From: an uncultured Sulfitobacter sp.
GTDB lineage: Bacteria > Pseudomonadota > Alphaproteobacteria > Rhodobacterales > Rhodobacteraceae
NCBI GenBank assembly: GCA_947501805.1
Contig: CANMXJ010000002.1
Coordinates: forward strand, 248,001 to 312,000
Reading direction: 5' to 3'
Length of the DNA: 64,000 bases
Shown: piece after piece, positions 35,352 to 43,551 of the stretch
How positions within the stretch are numbered: position 1 is the stretch's first letter
Layout of the letters: each line of letters begins with the position of its first letter
Translations under genes and position numbers: made by a program
Notes under the pieces: generated by a model
Databases searched by the model: none
What the model was told of the DNA's origin: nothing
Seen by the model: only the letters and a program-made list of their open reading frames with translations

Positions 35352-36467
35352 ATGAGTGATACAGAACCGTTTGAAATCTTCCTTGTCTGCGCGCCCGGTG
35401 TTGAAGAGCTGCTCTGCGCCGAAACCGCTGAAAAGGGCTTTGCCTCTCCTATGGTCAGTCCTGGTGGTGTGACGATCATAGGGGGGTGGCCCGAGGTCTG
35501 GCGGGCCAATCTGGAATTGCGCGGTGCGGTGCGCGTGTTGGCGCGGATTGGCAGCTTCATGGCGTTCCATCTGGCACAACTGGACAAACGCGCACGCAAG
35601 TTTCCTTGGGGGGATATCCTGCACAAGGATGTCCCGGTCAAAGTTCAGGTAACCTGCAAAGCGTCCAAGATTTATCATGCTAAGGCTGCAAGCCAGCGTA
35701 TTGAAACTGCGTTGACCGAAAATCACGGGATCACGCTTTCTCCCGACGCTGAAATGGTGGTGAAAGTCCGCATCGACGACAATCAGGTGACGATCAGCCT
35801 TGATACCACGGGCGAGGCTTTGCATGTTCGCGGCCACAAAGAAGCTGTCGGCAAGGCACCGATGCGCGAGAATCTGGCGGCCATGTTCCTGCGCCAATGC
35901 GCATATGACGGGCGTGAACCTGTGGTCGATCCGATGTGCGGATCCGGCACCTTTCTGATAGAAGCGGCAGAGATCGGTGCGGGGCTGCAATCTGGGCGTA
36001 GTCGCTCCTTTGCTTTTGAAAAGCTTTCATCTTTTGATGCGAATGCCTTTGAGGATATGCGCCGTCCTGCTTCTGGTGTGGACTTGAGCCAGAGGTTTTA
36101 CGGCTCGGATCGCGATTCAGGGGCGGTACGCAACGCGGGCGCAAATGCACAGCGGGCAGGGGTTGCGGACTGGATCACATTTGCTTGCCATGGTGCGGCA
36201 GAAGTGCGCCCGCCCGATGGGCCGCCCGGACTGGTCATCGTGAACCCACCCTATGGCGGCCGGATCGGCAACAAGAAATTGCTCTACGCGTTGTATGGCA
36301 GCTTTGGTCAAACAATGTTGACCCATTTCAAAGGCTGGCGCGTCGGATTGATCACATCCGAACCCTCATTGGCCAAAGCCACAGGCCTGCCGTGGAAACC
36401 GCAAGGCCCGCCCGTGGCGCATGGCGGCATGAAAATCTGGCTCTGGCAGACGCCACCTTTGCGTTAG
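35352..36467 (+). CDS. THUMP-domain class I rRNA methyltransferase (RlmL N-terminal-like)
   Basis: 371 residues. A THUMP RNA-binding domain (about 1-155) is followed by the UPF0020 methyltransferase domain with PVVDPMCGSGTFLIEAA (SAM-binding) and VIVNPPYGGRIG (the NPPY catalytic motif for N-methylation of a base). It resembles the RlmL half that makes m2G2445 in 23S rRNA. The ATG at 35352 is the start that begins just before the THUMP domain (FEIFLVCAPGVEELL). Convergent with fabI. Confidence 0.88.
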   Translation: MSDTEPFEIFLVCAPGVEELLCAETAEKGFASPMVSPGGVTIIGGWPEVWRANLELRGAVRVLARIGSFMAFHLAQLDKRARKFPWGDILHKDVPVKVQVTCKASKIYHAKAASQRIETALTENHGITLSPDAEMVVKVRIDDNQVTISLDTTGEALHVRGHKEAVGKAPMRENLAAMFLRQCAYDGREPVVDPMCGSGTFLIEAAEIGAGLQSGRSRSFAFEKLSSFDANAFEDMRRPASGVDLSQRFYGSDRDSGAVRNAGANAQRAGVADWITFACHGAAEVRPPDGPPGLVIVNPPYGGRIGNKKLLYALYGSFGQTMLTHFKGWRVGLITSEPSLAKATGLPWKPQGPPVAHGGMKIWLWQTPPLR

Positions 36468-36566
36468 GCTGTCGGCGAAAAAAGAAAGGTGCGGTTGTTC
36501 ACCACACCCTCCTCTTTTTGGCCGTAAATATCGTCCGCACTTTCAACACGCGCTGTGCTGTGCGTT

Positions 36567-37364
36567 CTAGAGATGTTCTGCCTGCGGCATACCCAGAATA
36601 TGATAACCACCGTCGACGCGAATGATCTCACCCGTGGTGCAGGCGCCTGCGTCCGATGCCAGATAAACTGCCGTTCCCCCAACCGCCTCAAGGGTCGCAT
36701 TCGAGCGTAGGGGAGCGTTCATGTCGGTATGTTTGTAGGTCTTGCGTGCCCCGCCAATCGCAGCCCCTGCCAGCGTTTTCATCGGACCGGGCGAGATCGC
36801 GTTGACGCGGATGCCTTCTGGACCCAGATCATTTGCCAGATAGCGGGTCGCGCTTTCAAGTGCCGCTTTGGCCACACCCATCACGTTGTAGTTGGGCACA
36901 ACGCGGTTCGATCCCTGATAGGTCAGGGTCATCAATGTACCACCGTTTTCCACCATCAGCGGATGGGCGCGGCGGGCCACTTCGATAAAGCTGTAGGCCG
37001 AAATGTCCATCGAATGTTTGAAATTGGTGCGGCTGGTGTTCAGGAAGCGCCCTGTCAGTTCGGATTTGTCTGAAAACGCAATGGCATGCACGACAAAGTC
37101 GATGGTCGGCCAGCGTGCGCCCAATTGTTCGAACGCCGTGTCGAGCGAGGCATCATCCGTTACATCCACATCCACCATGAAGTCGGACCCGACGGAGTCG
37201 GCCAGCGGTTTGAGCCGTGAACCAAAGGCTTCGCCTTGATAGGTGAACGCCAGTTCTGCGCCCGCTTCTGCCATTGCCTTGGCGATGCCCCAAGCGATGG
37301 AGCGTTCGTTTGCGACACCCATGATCAAGCCGCGCTTCCCTTTGAGGAGTTCTGACATGTTCAA
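36567..37364 (-). CDS. fabI: Enoyl-ACP reductase (NADH)
   Basis: 265 residues. N-terminus LLKGKRGLIMGVANERSIAWGIA is the FabI form of the nucleotide-binding loop, and the catalytic Tyr and Lys lie in YNVMGVAKAAL. It reduces trans-2-enoyl-ACP in fatty-acid elongation. It follows fabB by 3 bp on the same strand; the two are cotranscribed. In many alphaproteobacteria fabA heads this operon; here fabA is separated by 3.8 kb. Confidence 0.95.
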   Translation of the reverse strand: MNMSELLKGKRGLIMGVANERSIAWGIAKAMAEAGAELAFTYQGEAFGSRLKPLADSVGSDFMVDVDVTDDASLDTAFEQLGARWPTIDFVVHAIAFSDKSELTGRFLNTSRTNFKHSMDISAYSFIEVARRAHPLMVENGGTLMTLTYQGSNRVVPNYNVMGVAKAALESATRYLANDLGPEGIRVNAISPGPMKTLAGAAIGGARKTYKHTDMNAPLRSNATLEAVGGTAVYLASDAGACTTGEIIRVDGGYHILGMPQAEHL

Positions 37365-37367
37365 ATC

Positions 37368-38597
37368 CTATCCGTTAAATTTCGACAGGATCATCGACCC
37401 GTTGGTGCCACCAAATCCGAAGGAGTTGGTCATCACTGAATCCAGTCCAGCATTGTCCACCCGGGTGGTCGCAATTTCGGCGGCGTCCAGTGCAGGATCC
37501 AGCGTTTCCACGTTGATTGAAGGCGTGATGAAATCGTCCTTTAGCATCAGCAGGCAAAAGATCGCCTCCATGGCACCGGCAGAGCCTTGCCCGTGACCTG
37601 TCATGCTCTTGGTTGAACTCACAGGCGGCGTGCTGCCTTGACCAAAGACGCGGCGGACTGCTTCGATCTCGCCGACGTCACCCACGGGTGTCGAGGTGCC
37701 GTGTGCGTTGATATAGCTGACCTTACGTCCTTCTGGCAGGGTTGCCAGTGCCAGTTCCATGGCGCGCTGGCCACCTTCGCCGGAGGGGGCCACCATGTCG
37801 TGTCCATCCGATGTGGCCGCAAATCCGGTGACTTCGGCATAGATCGTTGCGCCGCGGGCCAGCGCATGATCAAGGTCTTCGAGCACCACCATGCCGCCAC
37901 CGCCCGTGATCACAAAACCGTCGCGATTGGCGTCAAAGGCGCGGGATGCCTTTTCGGGTGTGTCGTTATATTTGCTGCTCATTGCGCCCATGGCGTCAAA
38001 CAGGCAGGACAACGTCCAGTCCAGTTCTTCACCCCCGCCGGCAAACATTACGTCCTGTTTGCCCAGCATGATCTGTTCTGCCGCCGCTCCGATGCAATGC
38101 AACGATGTCGAGCAGGCCGAAGTAATCGAATAGTTGATGCCTTTGATCTTAAAGGCTGTCGAAAGGTTTGCGCTGATTGTGGAGGACATGCACTTGGGCA
38201 CTGCAAACGGCCCGATACGTTTTGTGGCACCTGTCTTGTCGACAATATCATGCGCCGCTTTCATGGCAGAGGTCGACGGCCCTCCGGAACCCGCAATCAA
38301 ACCCGTGCGCGGGTTGCTGATCACATCCTCGCCAAGTCCTGAATCTGCAATCGCCTGCTCCATCGCAAGATAGGCATAGGCTGCACCCTGTCCCATGAAC
38401 CGCAATGTGCGCTTGTCGATGTGATCGGCCACATTGATCTTGAGCGTGCCTGCAACTTGGCTCCGGAAGCCGTGTTCGACCATCTCGGGGCTGGTCTCGA
38501 TACCCGAGGTGCCCGCCTTCAAAGACGCAGTGACTTCTTCGGCGTTATTCCCGATGGACGAGATGATACCAAGACCTGTGACAACAACCCGTTTCAT
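37368..38597 (-). CDS. fabB: 3-oxoacyl-ACP synthase I
   Basis: 409 residues. Catalytic Cys162 (SACSTSLHC), His in [11 protein letters not shown] (about 298) and His in [10 protein letters not shown] (about 333) form the thiolase-fold Cys-His-His triad; the GHGQGSAGA form marks KAS I. It elongates the unsaturated acyl chain made by FabA. Start 38597 ([10 protein letters not shown]) is preferred over an 18-residue upstream extension. It is followed by fabI. The 108 bp upstream separate it from a LuxR gene on the same strand. Confidence 0.95.
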   Translation of the reverse strand: MKRVVVTGLGIISSIGNNAEEVTASLKAGTSGIETSPEMVEHGFRSQVAGTLKINVADHIDKRTLRFMGQGAAYAYLAMEQAIADSGLGEDVISNPRTGLIAGSGGPSTSAMKAAHDIVDKTGATKRIGPFAVPKCMSSTISANLSTAFKIKGINYSITSACSTSLHCIGAAAEQIMLGKQDVMFAGGGEELDWTLSCLFDAMGAMSSKYNDTPEKASRAFDANRDGFVITGGGGMVVLEDLDHALARGATIYAEVTGFAATSDGHDMVAPSGEGGQRAMELALATLPEGRKVSYINAHGTSTPVGDVGEIEAVRRVFGQGSTPPVSSTKSMTGHGQGSAGAMEAIFCLLMLKDDFITPSINVETLDPALDAAEIATTRVDNAGLDSVMTNSFGFGGTNGSMILSKFNG

Positions 38598-38704
38598 GAG
38601 CAAACCTCTGGTTTGATGCGGCGCATGGGCAGCACTCCTTATAATAATCAACTCTGTTTAGGATAGGAGGGCGTCGCGGCGCAACCAAATAGGGCGCGCG
38701 CGCT

Positions 38705-39433
38705 TCAGCGCAGGATGTGCAAGCCCAATGCACGGGCCACAGCTGCAGAGTTAGAACTTACCACAAGTTTGCGCCGCAGGCTCATGCAGGCCTTGGCGAC
38801 CCAGTTGCGGCTGACGCCGCTGGTTTGCGCGATTTGTTGTTGGGACATGCCGTAGAACAGGAGGTGCAGGTATTTTACCTCGTTTTCCGTCAGGCCCAGT
38901 TTGCGTTCGGCGGCTGCGCCCAATTTGATGTTGATCTTTTCGTGCATCTCGACCGCTGATCCCATCGCGGCATAGAGTACCTGTTTGCTCAGGATTTCGT
39001 TCTTGCGCCCACCGGAGAATCCGGCACCTGCCATTGGATTGTTGCGTAGTTGGTACAGGAAGTCATAGGTCATACCGTATTTCAGGCCTTGCACCATCAA
39101 CCCCGCATATTTGGGCGAAATAAAGCGTTTCTGTTTGGCGTAAAAGGCAATCGAATAAGGCGGCTGGCTTTGGCACAGGCTGGAAAGCATTTGGCTAAGA
39201 TCGTTTTGAAAGTAGTACTCGATCCAGTCGGGATGCCCGCGCATCAGGTAGCAATTGATCAGGTCGGGACCGTCCGTGTTCACAAATGCAGAGCAATAGG
39301 TGAAATGCGTCAGCCCGTACTCCAGCCAGCGGTTTGCATAGCTGTGGAATAGGTCACAAATGCCTTGCTGGTCCGCAGGCGACAGGCCGCATTCATCCGC
39401 AAAGGTTTCGTGAAAAATATAGTCTTGGAGCAT
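38705..39433 (-). CDS. LuxR-family transcriptional regulator (autoinducer-binding type, no adjacent luxI)
   Basis: 242 residues, normal LuxR length when started at 39433. The N-terminal domain has HPDWIEYYFQND, matching the Trp...Tyr...Asp signature of AHL-binding pockets, though the usual Pro after Asp is missing. The C-terminal HTH is LTENEVKYLHLLFYGMSQQQIAQTSG and SRNWVAKACMSLRRKL. No luxI-type synthase is within the window, so it is a LuxR solo or pairs with a distant synthase. A 20-bp dyad lies 60-80 bp upstream. It is divergent from the acidic small protein gene at 39631. Confidence 0.85.
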   Translation of the reverse strand: MLQDYIFHETFADECGLSPADQQGICDLFHSYANRWLEYGLTHFTYCSAFVNTDGPDLINCYLMRGHPDWIEYYFQNDLSQMLSSLCQSQPPYSIAFYAKQKRFISPKYAGLMVQGLKYGMTYDFLYQLRNNPMAGAGFSGGRKNEILSKQVLYAAMGSAVEMHEKINIKLGAAAERKLGLTENEVKYLHLLFYGMSQQQIAQTSGVSRNWVAKACMSLRRKLVVSSNSAAVARALGLHILR

Positions 39434-39493
39434 GTGCTCTAGATGCCCTGAAAAAAGATCTGTTGCCTGCCTTTTTTTGACGTTGTGCGGGGT

Positions 39494-39513
39494 TTGTCCA
39501 TATTTATGGACAA
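39494..39513. promoter_or_regulatory. 20-bp dyad, possible LuxR (lux box-like) operator
   Basis: TTGTCCATATTTATGGACAA consists of two perfect 8-bp arms around ATTT. Its length equals that of lux boxes. It lies between divergent genes: 61 bp before the LuxR start at 39433 and 118 bp before the gene at 39631, so it could serve either or both. Binding is inferred from position only. Confidence 0.45.
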
Positions 39514-39630
39514 TCACGGGCGTGTAGGTGGAAAACAAGGTGAATTTCCTGCCAACCTGATCAAGTCTTTGGAAATGCGTACTTTCTGTAACGGTATGCA
39601 CGTATGAAACACTTGCAAGGAGAGCCGAAA

Positions 39631-40056
39631 ATGAGCTTTGATCCCGAGATGAGACTGCCAACCATCGTCGTGAAAGGCGAACGCGGACAGGACCAGCAAC
39701 AGATCGATCGCCTGAAGGATCAGGTACGACAGGATGATGCGGCAGGCTTTGACGATTGTCCTGTGTTTTATGAAGGGGGTGGTGGTGGCGGCTTGCCCTA
39801 TTACATGGATTCCAGCGCGATGCTTGAATTGGCACTTTCCGATATGAAGTCGCTTGGCGATGGTGTCTTCGAATTCACGCTTCTGGACACCTTTTATGCG
39901 GACTTGGATGGAAATGGAATGCGTGATGCATGTGACCCGATTTACGAGGCTGGTCATACCACCACCATTAATACACTGGGTGGCGACGCCGCTGATGCGC
40001 GTGAGTCGTTTACAAATCTCTGGCAATTGTTGCCACCGCAGTATGACATGTTCTGA
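39631..40056 (+). CDS. Small acidic protein of unknown function with Gly run and Asp-rich loop
   Basis: 141 residues, strongly acidic, no signal peptide. An N-terminal charged region (IVVKGERGQDQQQIDRL) is followed by a six-Gly run (FYEGGGGGGLPYY) and an EF-hand-like DLDGNGMRDACDP that could bind calcium. AAGGAG stands before ATG 39631; an upstream in-frame ATG at 39604 is less likely. It is divergent from the LuxR gene and shares its upstream region with the 20-bp dyad, which makes it a candidate LuxR target. No family recognised. Confidence 0.65.
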   Translation: MSFDPEMRLPTIVVKGERGQDQQQIDRLKDQVRQDDAAGFDDCPVFYEGGGGGGLPYYMDSSAMLELALSDMKSLGDGVFEFTLLDTFYADLDGNGMRDACDPIYEAGHTTTINTLGGDAADARESFTNLWQLLPPQYDMF

Positions 40057-40092
40057 CGCCATGGCAGGTCAAAGAGCGCCTCAACGTGTGCT

Positions 40093-40281
40093 TTAGCTGG
40101 CCTTCTTATTCATGAACACGTAGATCACCTCGCCGTCGGCATCCACGATGTCGTCGGCGACAATCATCCCAGGGTTGCAATTGTGGATCACAGGAATGGC
40201 ACCAATCCTGTCAGTCAGCATTTCGCGTTCAGGGCGGGCCATGTTTCTGTGCGATACAACGCCCGCTTTTAAGGCCCGGTC
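40093..40281 (-). pseudogene. fabA: Decayed 3' end of a second fabA copy
   Basis: Read on the minus strand this stretch contains ARPEREMLTDRIGA and later IVADDIVDADGEVIY. The intact FabA has [14 protein letters not shown] and [15 protein letters not shown]. About half the last 50 residues match, in register, and weaker similarity (AL..G.V) continues a little upstream until a stop at 40282-40284. The rest of fabA is absent. An ATG at 40242 would allow a 49-residue peptide, but the catalytic His and Asp lie outside it. It shares the orientation of fabA and fabB, so it may mark the old fabA-fabB junction. Confidence 0.7.
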
Positions 40282-40415
40282 CTATCTCTTTGACAAGTAG
40301 AACCGCCCCAACGGCTTGATTTAAAACTGGTTTTGGAACACTATCTGAAGTGGCTTATGCCATTGCGCCGCTTACTCCAGTGATCTTGACCATTATCTAT
40401 CGGGCTTTTCCCAAC

Positions 40416-42152
40416 ATGACCCAAGAAGACGCTTCCCCATCAGATTTGCCCGCATTGGTCGATCTGACTTATTCGGCCACGACTGATCCGGGGCGATATG
40501 ACGAGTTAGTTCAGGTCTGGGAACAATACATGTCCGGGCTTTCGAGCAGTGAAATCGAGGATGCGCAACAAAACCACTTGCGGCATTTCAACCGCGCGCT
40601 TGAGATATTCGAGCGGATTGGCCGCCAGAAACACCAGCAGGATCGCGCAGACAGGGTTGTCGAGTTGTTTGATGTGCCAGCCTTTGTGATGGATCGCAAC
40701 GGCGTGGTGTTGCAGACCAACAAGATGGGTGAAGCGGGTCAGCTGTCGATTTCCTATGACGGTGCCGCAGAAGACAACGGGTTGTCCTTACTTGATCGCG
40801 AGGCGCTGAAGTCTGCTATTTCGCGGCTTCAGCAGGGTGCTCCTGTGGCGCTCATTCCGGTGCACGACAGCACAGATCGTTTGATGGATTGCGCTGTGAT
40901 CACCGCGCTGGAACAGGGTCAGGGCGAAGGGGACCGGTTTCTTCTGGTGTCAAGCGGACCCTCCTTGAGCGAAGAACAGCTTGCCAGCCTTCAGCAACAG
41001 TTCAACCTCAGCGATTCTGAAACGCAAGTTCTGGTGGCTTTGCTTCGGGGAGAAACAGTCGCCGAAATCTCGCAACGCCGCGGGGTTGGCGAAGCGACAA
41101 CACGCACGCAGGTTCGCAAGCTGCTTGAGAAAACCAGCAGCCCGACATTGGCAGACCTGATCCGGCAGGCGACGTTGATCTCGGCGCAGATTACCGCTGT
41201 CGGTTTGGCGCAGAAGCTGACCGCGAAGGAAGAGGCTGCGGCGGTTTCATATGACCGTATCCTGACGTCTGACGGACGATTGCTTGCTTATCGCGATTTC
41301 GGTGATCCGGAGGGGCGTCCGGTTTTGTTCATACACAACATGATCGGTGGCGCAATCTGGACCCGCAAGATGGAACAGCTGGCCCGTGCGCGGCGCTGGC
41401 GCATCATTGCGCCCTCGCGGCCCGGTTTTGGGCTGTCTGACAGTTATCCCGCGCGGGATATGGAATTGGTGCGCAAGACCTGTTCGGACATGCGCGCCTT
41501 GCTGGACCAGTTGGGCATTGATCGTGCATTGGTGATCGGCATGATCTCTTCTGCGGGGGTGGGCATCCGATTTGCCAAGGATCACCCTGATCGTGTGGTT
41601 GGGTTATTAAACGTCTCACATGCGGGCGTGATTGATGATGAATTGATCGACGGCATGGCCAATCCGTCACGAGCCATGGCCAAGACCTATCGCAAGTCCG
41701 CGACCGCGCTGCGCTTTCTGATCCGTGTTGCTGTGGCATCGGTTGATTTGCTGGGACCGACACAAATGCTGCGTTCCAATTTTCGCCGCTCTGAGCCGGA
41801 CGCACTGTTATTTGAGGACAAGGAGCTGGTGGATGCCATCGGTCAGGGCTTGCAACACGCAATAGCGCAGGGCGGAGAGGCCTTTTCCCGCGACGGATTT
41901 GTCTCATTGAATGATTTCAGCAAAGAGCTGCGCAGCCTGACCTGCCGCGCTGTGTGTCTGATGGGCAGCGAGGATGTGATGTATCCGACCACCCATGCTC
42001 TGCGTTTGATGAAAGGCATTCCCAACTACGAAGCCGTTGTTCTGGAAAATGCCGGGCAATTCGTTTTCTACGGGCGTTTCGGCGAAGTGCTGGATGTTAT
42101 GGACGGTATTTGGCAGGACGGTCAGAGGTTAATTGCAGTCGCTGCCTCATAA
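40416..42152 (+). CDS. LuxR-type HTH fused to a catalytically degenerate alpha/beta hydrolase domain
   Basis: 578 residues. N-terminal sensor-like region (about 10-180), LuxR HTH at about 198-250 (LSDSETQVLVALLRGETVAEI and ATTRTQVRKLLEK), then an alpha/beta hydrolase domain (278-570). The hydrolase core is well preserved (GRPVLFIHN, APSRPGFGLSD, FAKDHPDRV, acid Asp520 in GSEDVMYP), but the elbow reads GMISSAG instead of GxSxGG and the catalytic His is Gln548 (ENAGQFVFY). This suggests a ligand sensor rather than an enzyme. A GTG start at 40350 is possible; 40416 fits the family N-terminus. It lies between a fabA remnant and intact fabA. Confidence 0.85.
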   Translation: MTQEDASPSDLPALVDLTYSATTDPGRYDELVQVWEQYMSGLSSSEIEDAQQNHLRHFNRALEIFERIGRQKHQQDRADRVVELFDVPAFVMDRNGVVLQTNKMGEAGQLSISYDGAAEDNGLSLLDREALKSAISRLQQGAPVALIPVHDSTDRLMDCAVITALEQGQGEGDRFLLVSSGPSLSEEQLASLQQQFNLSDSETQVLVALLRGETVAEISQRRGVGEATTRTQVRKLLEKTSSPTLADLIRQATLISAQITAVGLAQKLTAKEEAAAVSYDRILTSDGRLLAYRDFGDPEGRPVLFIHNMIGGAIWTRKMEQLARARRWRIIAPSRPGFGLSDSYPARDMELVRKTCSDMRALLDQLGIDRALVIGMISSAGVGIRFAKDHPDRVVGLLNVSHAGVIDDELIDGMANPSRAMAKTYRKSATALRFLIRVAVASVDLLGPTQMLRSNFRRSEPDALLFEDKELVDAIGQGLQHAIAQGGEAFSRDGFVSLNDFSKELRSLTCRAVCLMGSEDVMYPTTHALRLMKGIPNYEAVVLENAGQFVFYGRFGEVLDVMDGIWQDGQRLIAVAAS

Positions 42153-42415
42153 ATTTTGCTGCTATCCACAATTTTGTGGATGTCGGTACGTTCAAACCTC
42201 TTTCTAGTGGGGGAACGATTTTGAACGGAACGATACTTGAAGAAATTGGAAACGTCAGGCTGCCAAGAATTTCTGGCCCAGTCACGCCAGATGACCTCCT
42301 CGATCAGCAGGTGAAACTGCGGGTCGAGGAGGAATTTTCCCGCCTTTTCCTAAGTCGATTGCACGGTCGTCCCGCGTGTTTGAGGGGTGTCATCTGACGC
42401 CAATTGCGGCGTGAA

Positions 42416-42925
42416 TCAGCTTTCGGACAACGCCACTTTCATGTCCTTGACCTCGTATATCACCTCACCATCCGCTTCTACGATGCCGTCAGCGACCCCC
42501 ATGGTCAGGCGGCGTGTCTGGATCGCCTTGGTGAAATCAATTTTGTAGGTCAGCATTTTGCGGTCAGGGCGCACCATGCCTTTCAGCTTCACTTCGCCCA
42601 CACCCAAAGCATAACCGCGCCCCTGCCAGCCGCGCCAGCCGAGGTTGAAACCCGTCAACTGCCACAGACCGTCAAGACCAAGGCAGCCGGGCATAATCGG
42701 GTTGCCAGGAAAGTGGCAGTCAAAGAACCAAAGGTCAGGTGTAATGTCGAATTCGGCCGTGATGTGGCCTTTGCCATGCGCGCCGCCGTCGCCGGAGACA
42801 TCGGTGATCCGGTCCATCATCAGCATCGGCGGGGCGGGCAGTTGTGCATTGCCGGGGCCGAACAACTCGCCAGCGGCGCATTTCAACAAGGCTTTTTTGT
42901 CAAAGCTGGTGGGGTAATCGGCCAT
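42416..42925 (-). CDS. fabA: 3-hydroxydecanoyl-ACP dehydratase/isomerase
   Basis: 169 residues. Active-site His is in [12 protein letters not shown] and Asp in [10 protein letters not shown], as in FabA. It dehydrates 3-hydroxydecanoyl-ACP and isomerises trans-2 to cis-3-decenoyl-ACP, starting unsaturated fatty-acid synthesis. It is divergent from irr, a common alphaproteobacterial arrangement, but fabB-fabI, its usual operon partners, are 3.8 kb downstream beyond the LuxR genes. The 263 bp beyond its stop, up to the LuxR-hydrolase gene, show nothing definite. Confidence 0.95.
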   Translation of the reverse strand: MADYPTSFDKKALLKCAAGELFGPGNAQLPAPPMLMMDRITDVSGDGGAHGKGHITAEFDITPDLWFFDCHFPGNPIMPGCLGLDGLWQLTGFNLGWRGWQGRGYALGVGEVKLKGMVRPDRKMLTYKIDFTKAIQTRRLTMGVADGIVEADGEVIYEVKDMKVALSES

Positions 42926-43057
42926 GGTGCGGCTCTCCTGCTGCGGCGTGAAAATCTGGTGCGGTTTATCTTGCGCGGGTCGCTATCGCAATACCAGTGC
43001 TGAGCGCAGTGGCATGACCCTCCCCGCGACAAAGTTGCACTTGAGTGCCACATTTCT

Positions 43058-43096
43058 GGTTTTCAATTGAAAACCATTCGCAAGACACCCTATATT
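43058..43096 (+). promoter_or_regulatory. Promoter of irr with an 18-bp palindrome over the -35 box
   Basis: -35 TTGAAA (43067-43072) and -10 TATATT (43091-43096) are spaced by 18 bp, a good housekeeping promoter. The -35 sits inside the perfect palindrome GGTTTTCAATTGAAAACC (43058-43075), so a protein bound there would block RNA polymerase. The palindrome does not match the classical ICE or Fur box. It lies 133 bp from fabA and 50 bp from irr. Confidence 0.6.
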
Positions 43097-43124
43097 GCTA
43101 GGCAGGATCAAAACGGAGCAATCC

Positions 43125-43544
43125 ATGACACAGACGCATCAAGAGATCGGTACCCGCTGGCTGGAGGACGCTGGCGTGCGCCCGACCCGTCAACGAGTGA
43201 CCTTGGCGCATTTGTTGGTGGGGGACGGGCAGCACCGCCATGTCACTGCCGAAAGCCTGTTTGATGCTGCCAAGGGGCAGGGTGAATCCGTGTCACTGGC
43301 CACAGTTTACAACACGCTGCGCGCATTCTGCGAGGCTGGGTTGTTACAAGAAGTGACGGTAGATGGGTCCAAGAGCTACTTTGACACCAATACGCACGAT
43401 CATCCGCATTTCTTTTGGGAAGATGACGGAATGCTAACGGATGCACCGTCCGACCAGTTGGTGATTTCAGGTCTGCCTGAAGCGCCACACGGAGCCGAGA
43501 TTGCCTCGGTTGATGTCGTGATCCGGCTGCGCCGCAAGGCTTAA
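43125..43544 (+). CDS. irr: Fur-family iron/heme-responsive regulator Irr
   Basis: 139 residues. Winged-helix DNA-binding domain (GVRPTRQRVTLAHLL, then SLATVYNTLRAFCEAGLL) and the Irr-type His motif NTHDHPHFFWEDDG. Cys-rich zinc sites of Fur are absent, as usual in Irr. In Rhizobiales and Rhodobacteraceae, Irr represses or activates iron genes according to heme status. CGGAG precedes ATG 43125; a 10-residue longer start is less likely because it would overlap the -10 box. Convergent with a glycosyltransferase gene. Confidence 0.9.
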   Translation: MTQTHQEIGTRWLEDAGVRPTRQRVTLAHLLVGDGQHRHVTAESLFDAAKGQGESVSLATVYNTLRAFCEAGLLQEVTVDGSKSYFDTNTHDHPHFFWEDDGMLTDAPSDQLVISGLPEAPHGAEIASVDVVIRLRRKA

Positions 43545-43551
43545 ACCGGTA

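Noticed and set aside
39604-39630. Earlier ATG for the acidic protein
   Set aside because: The AAGGAG lies between this ATG and 39631, at the right distance for the latter.
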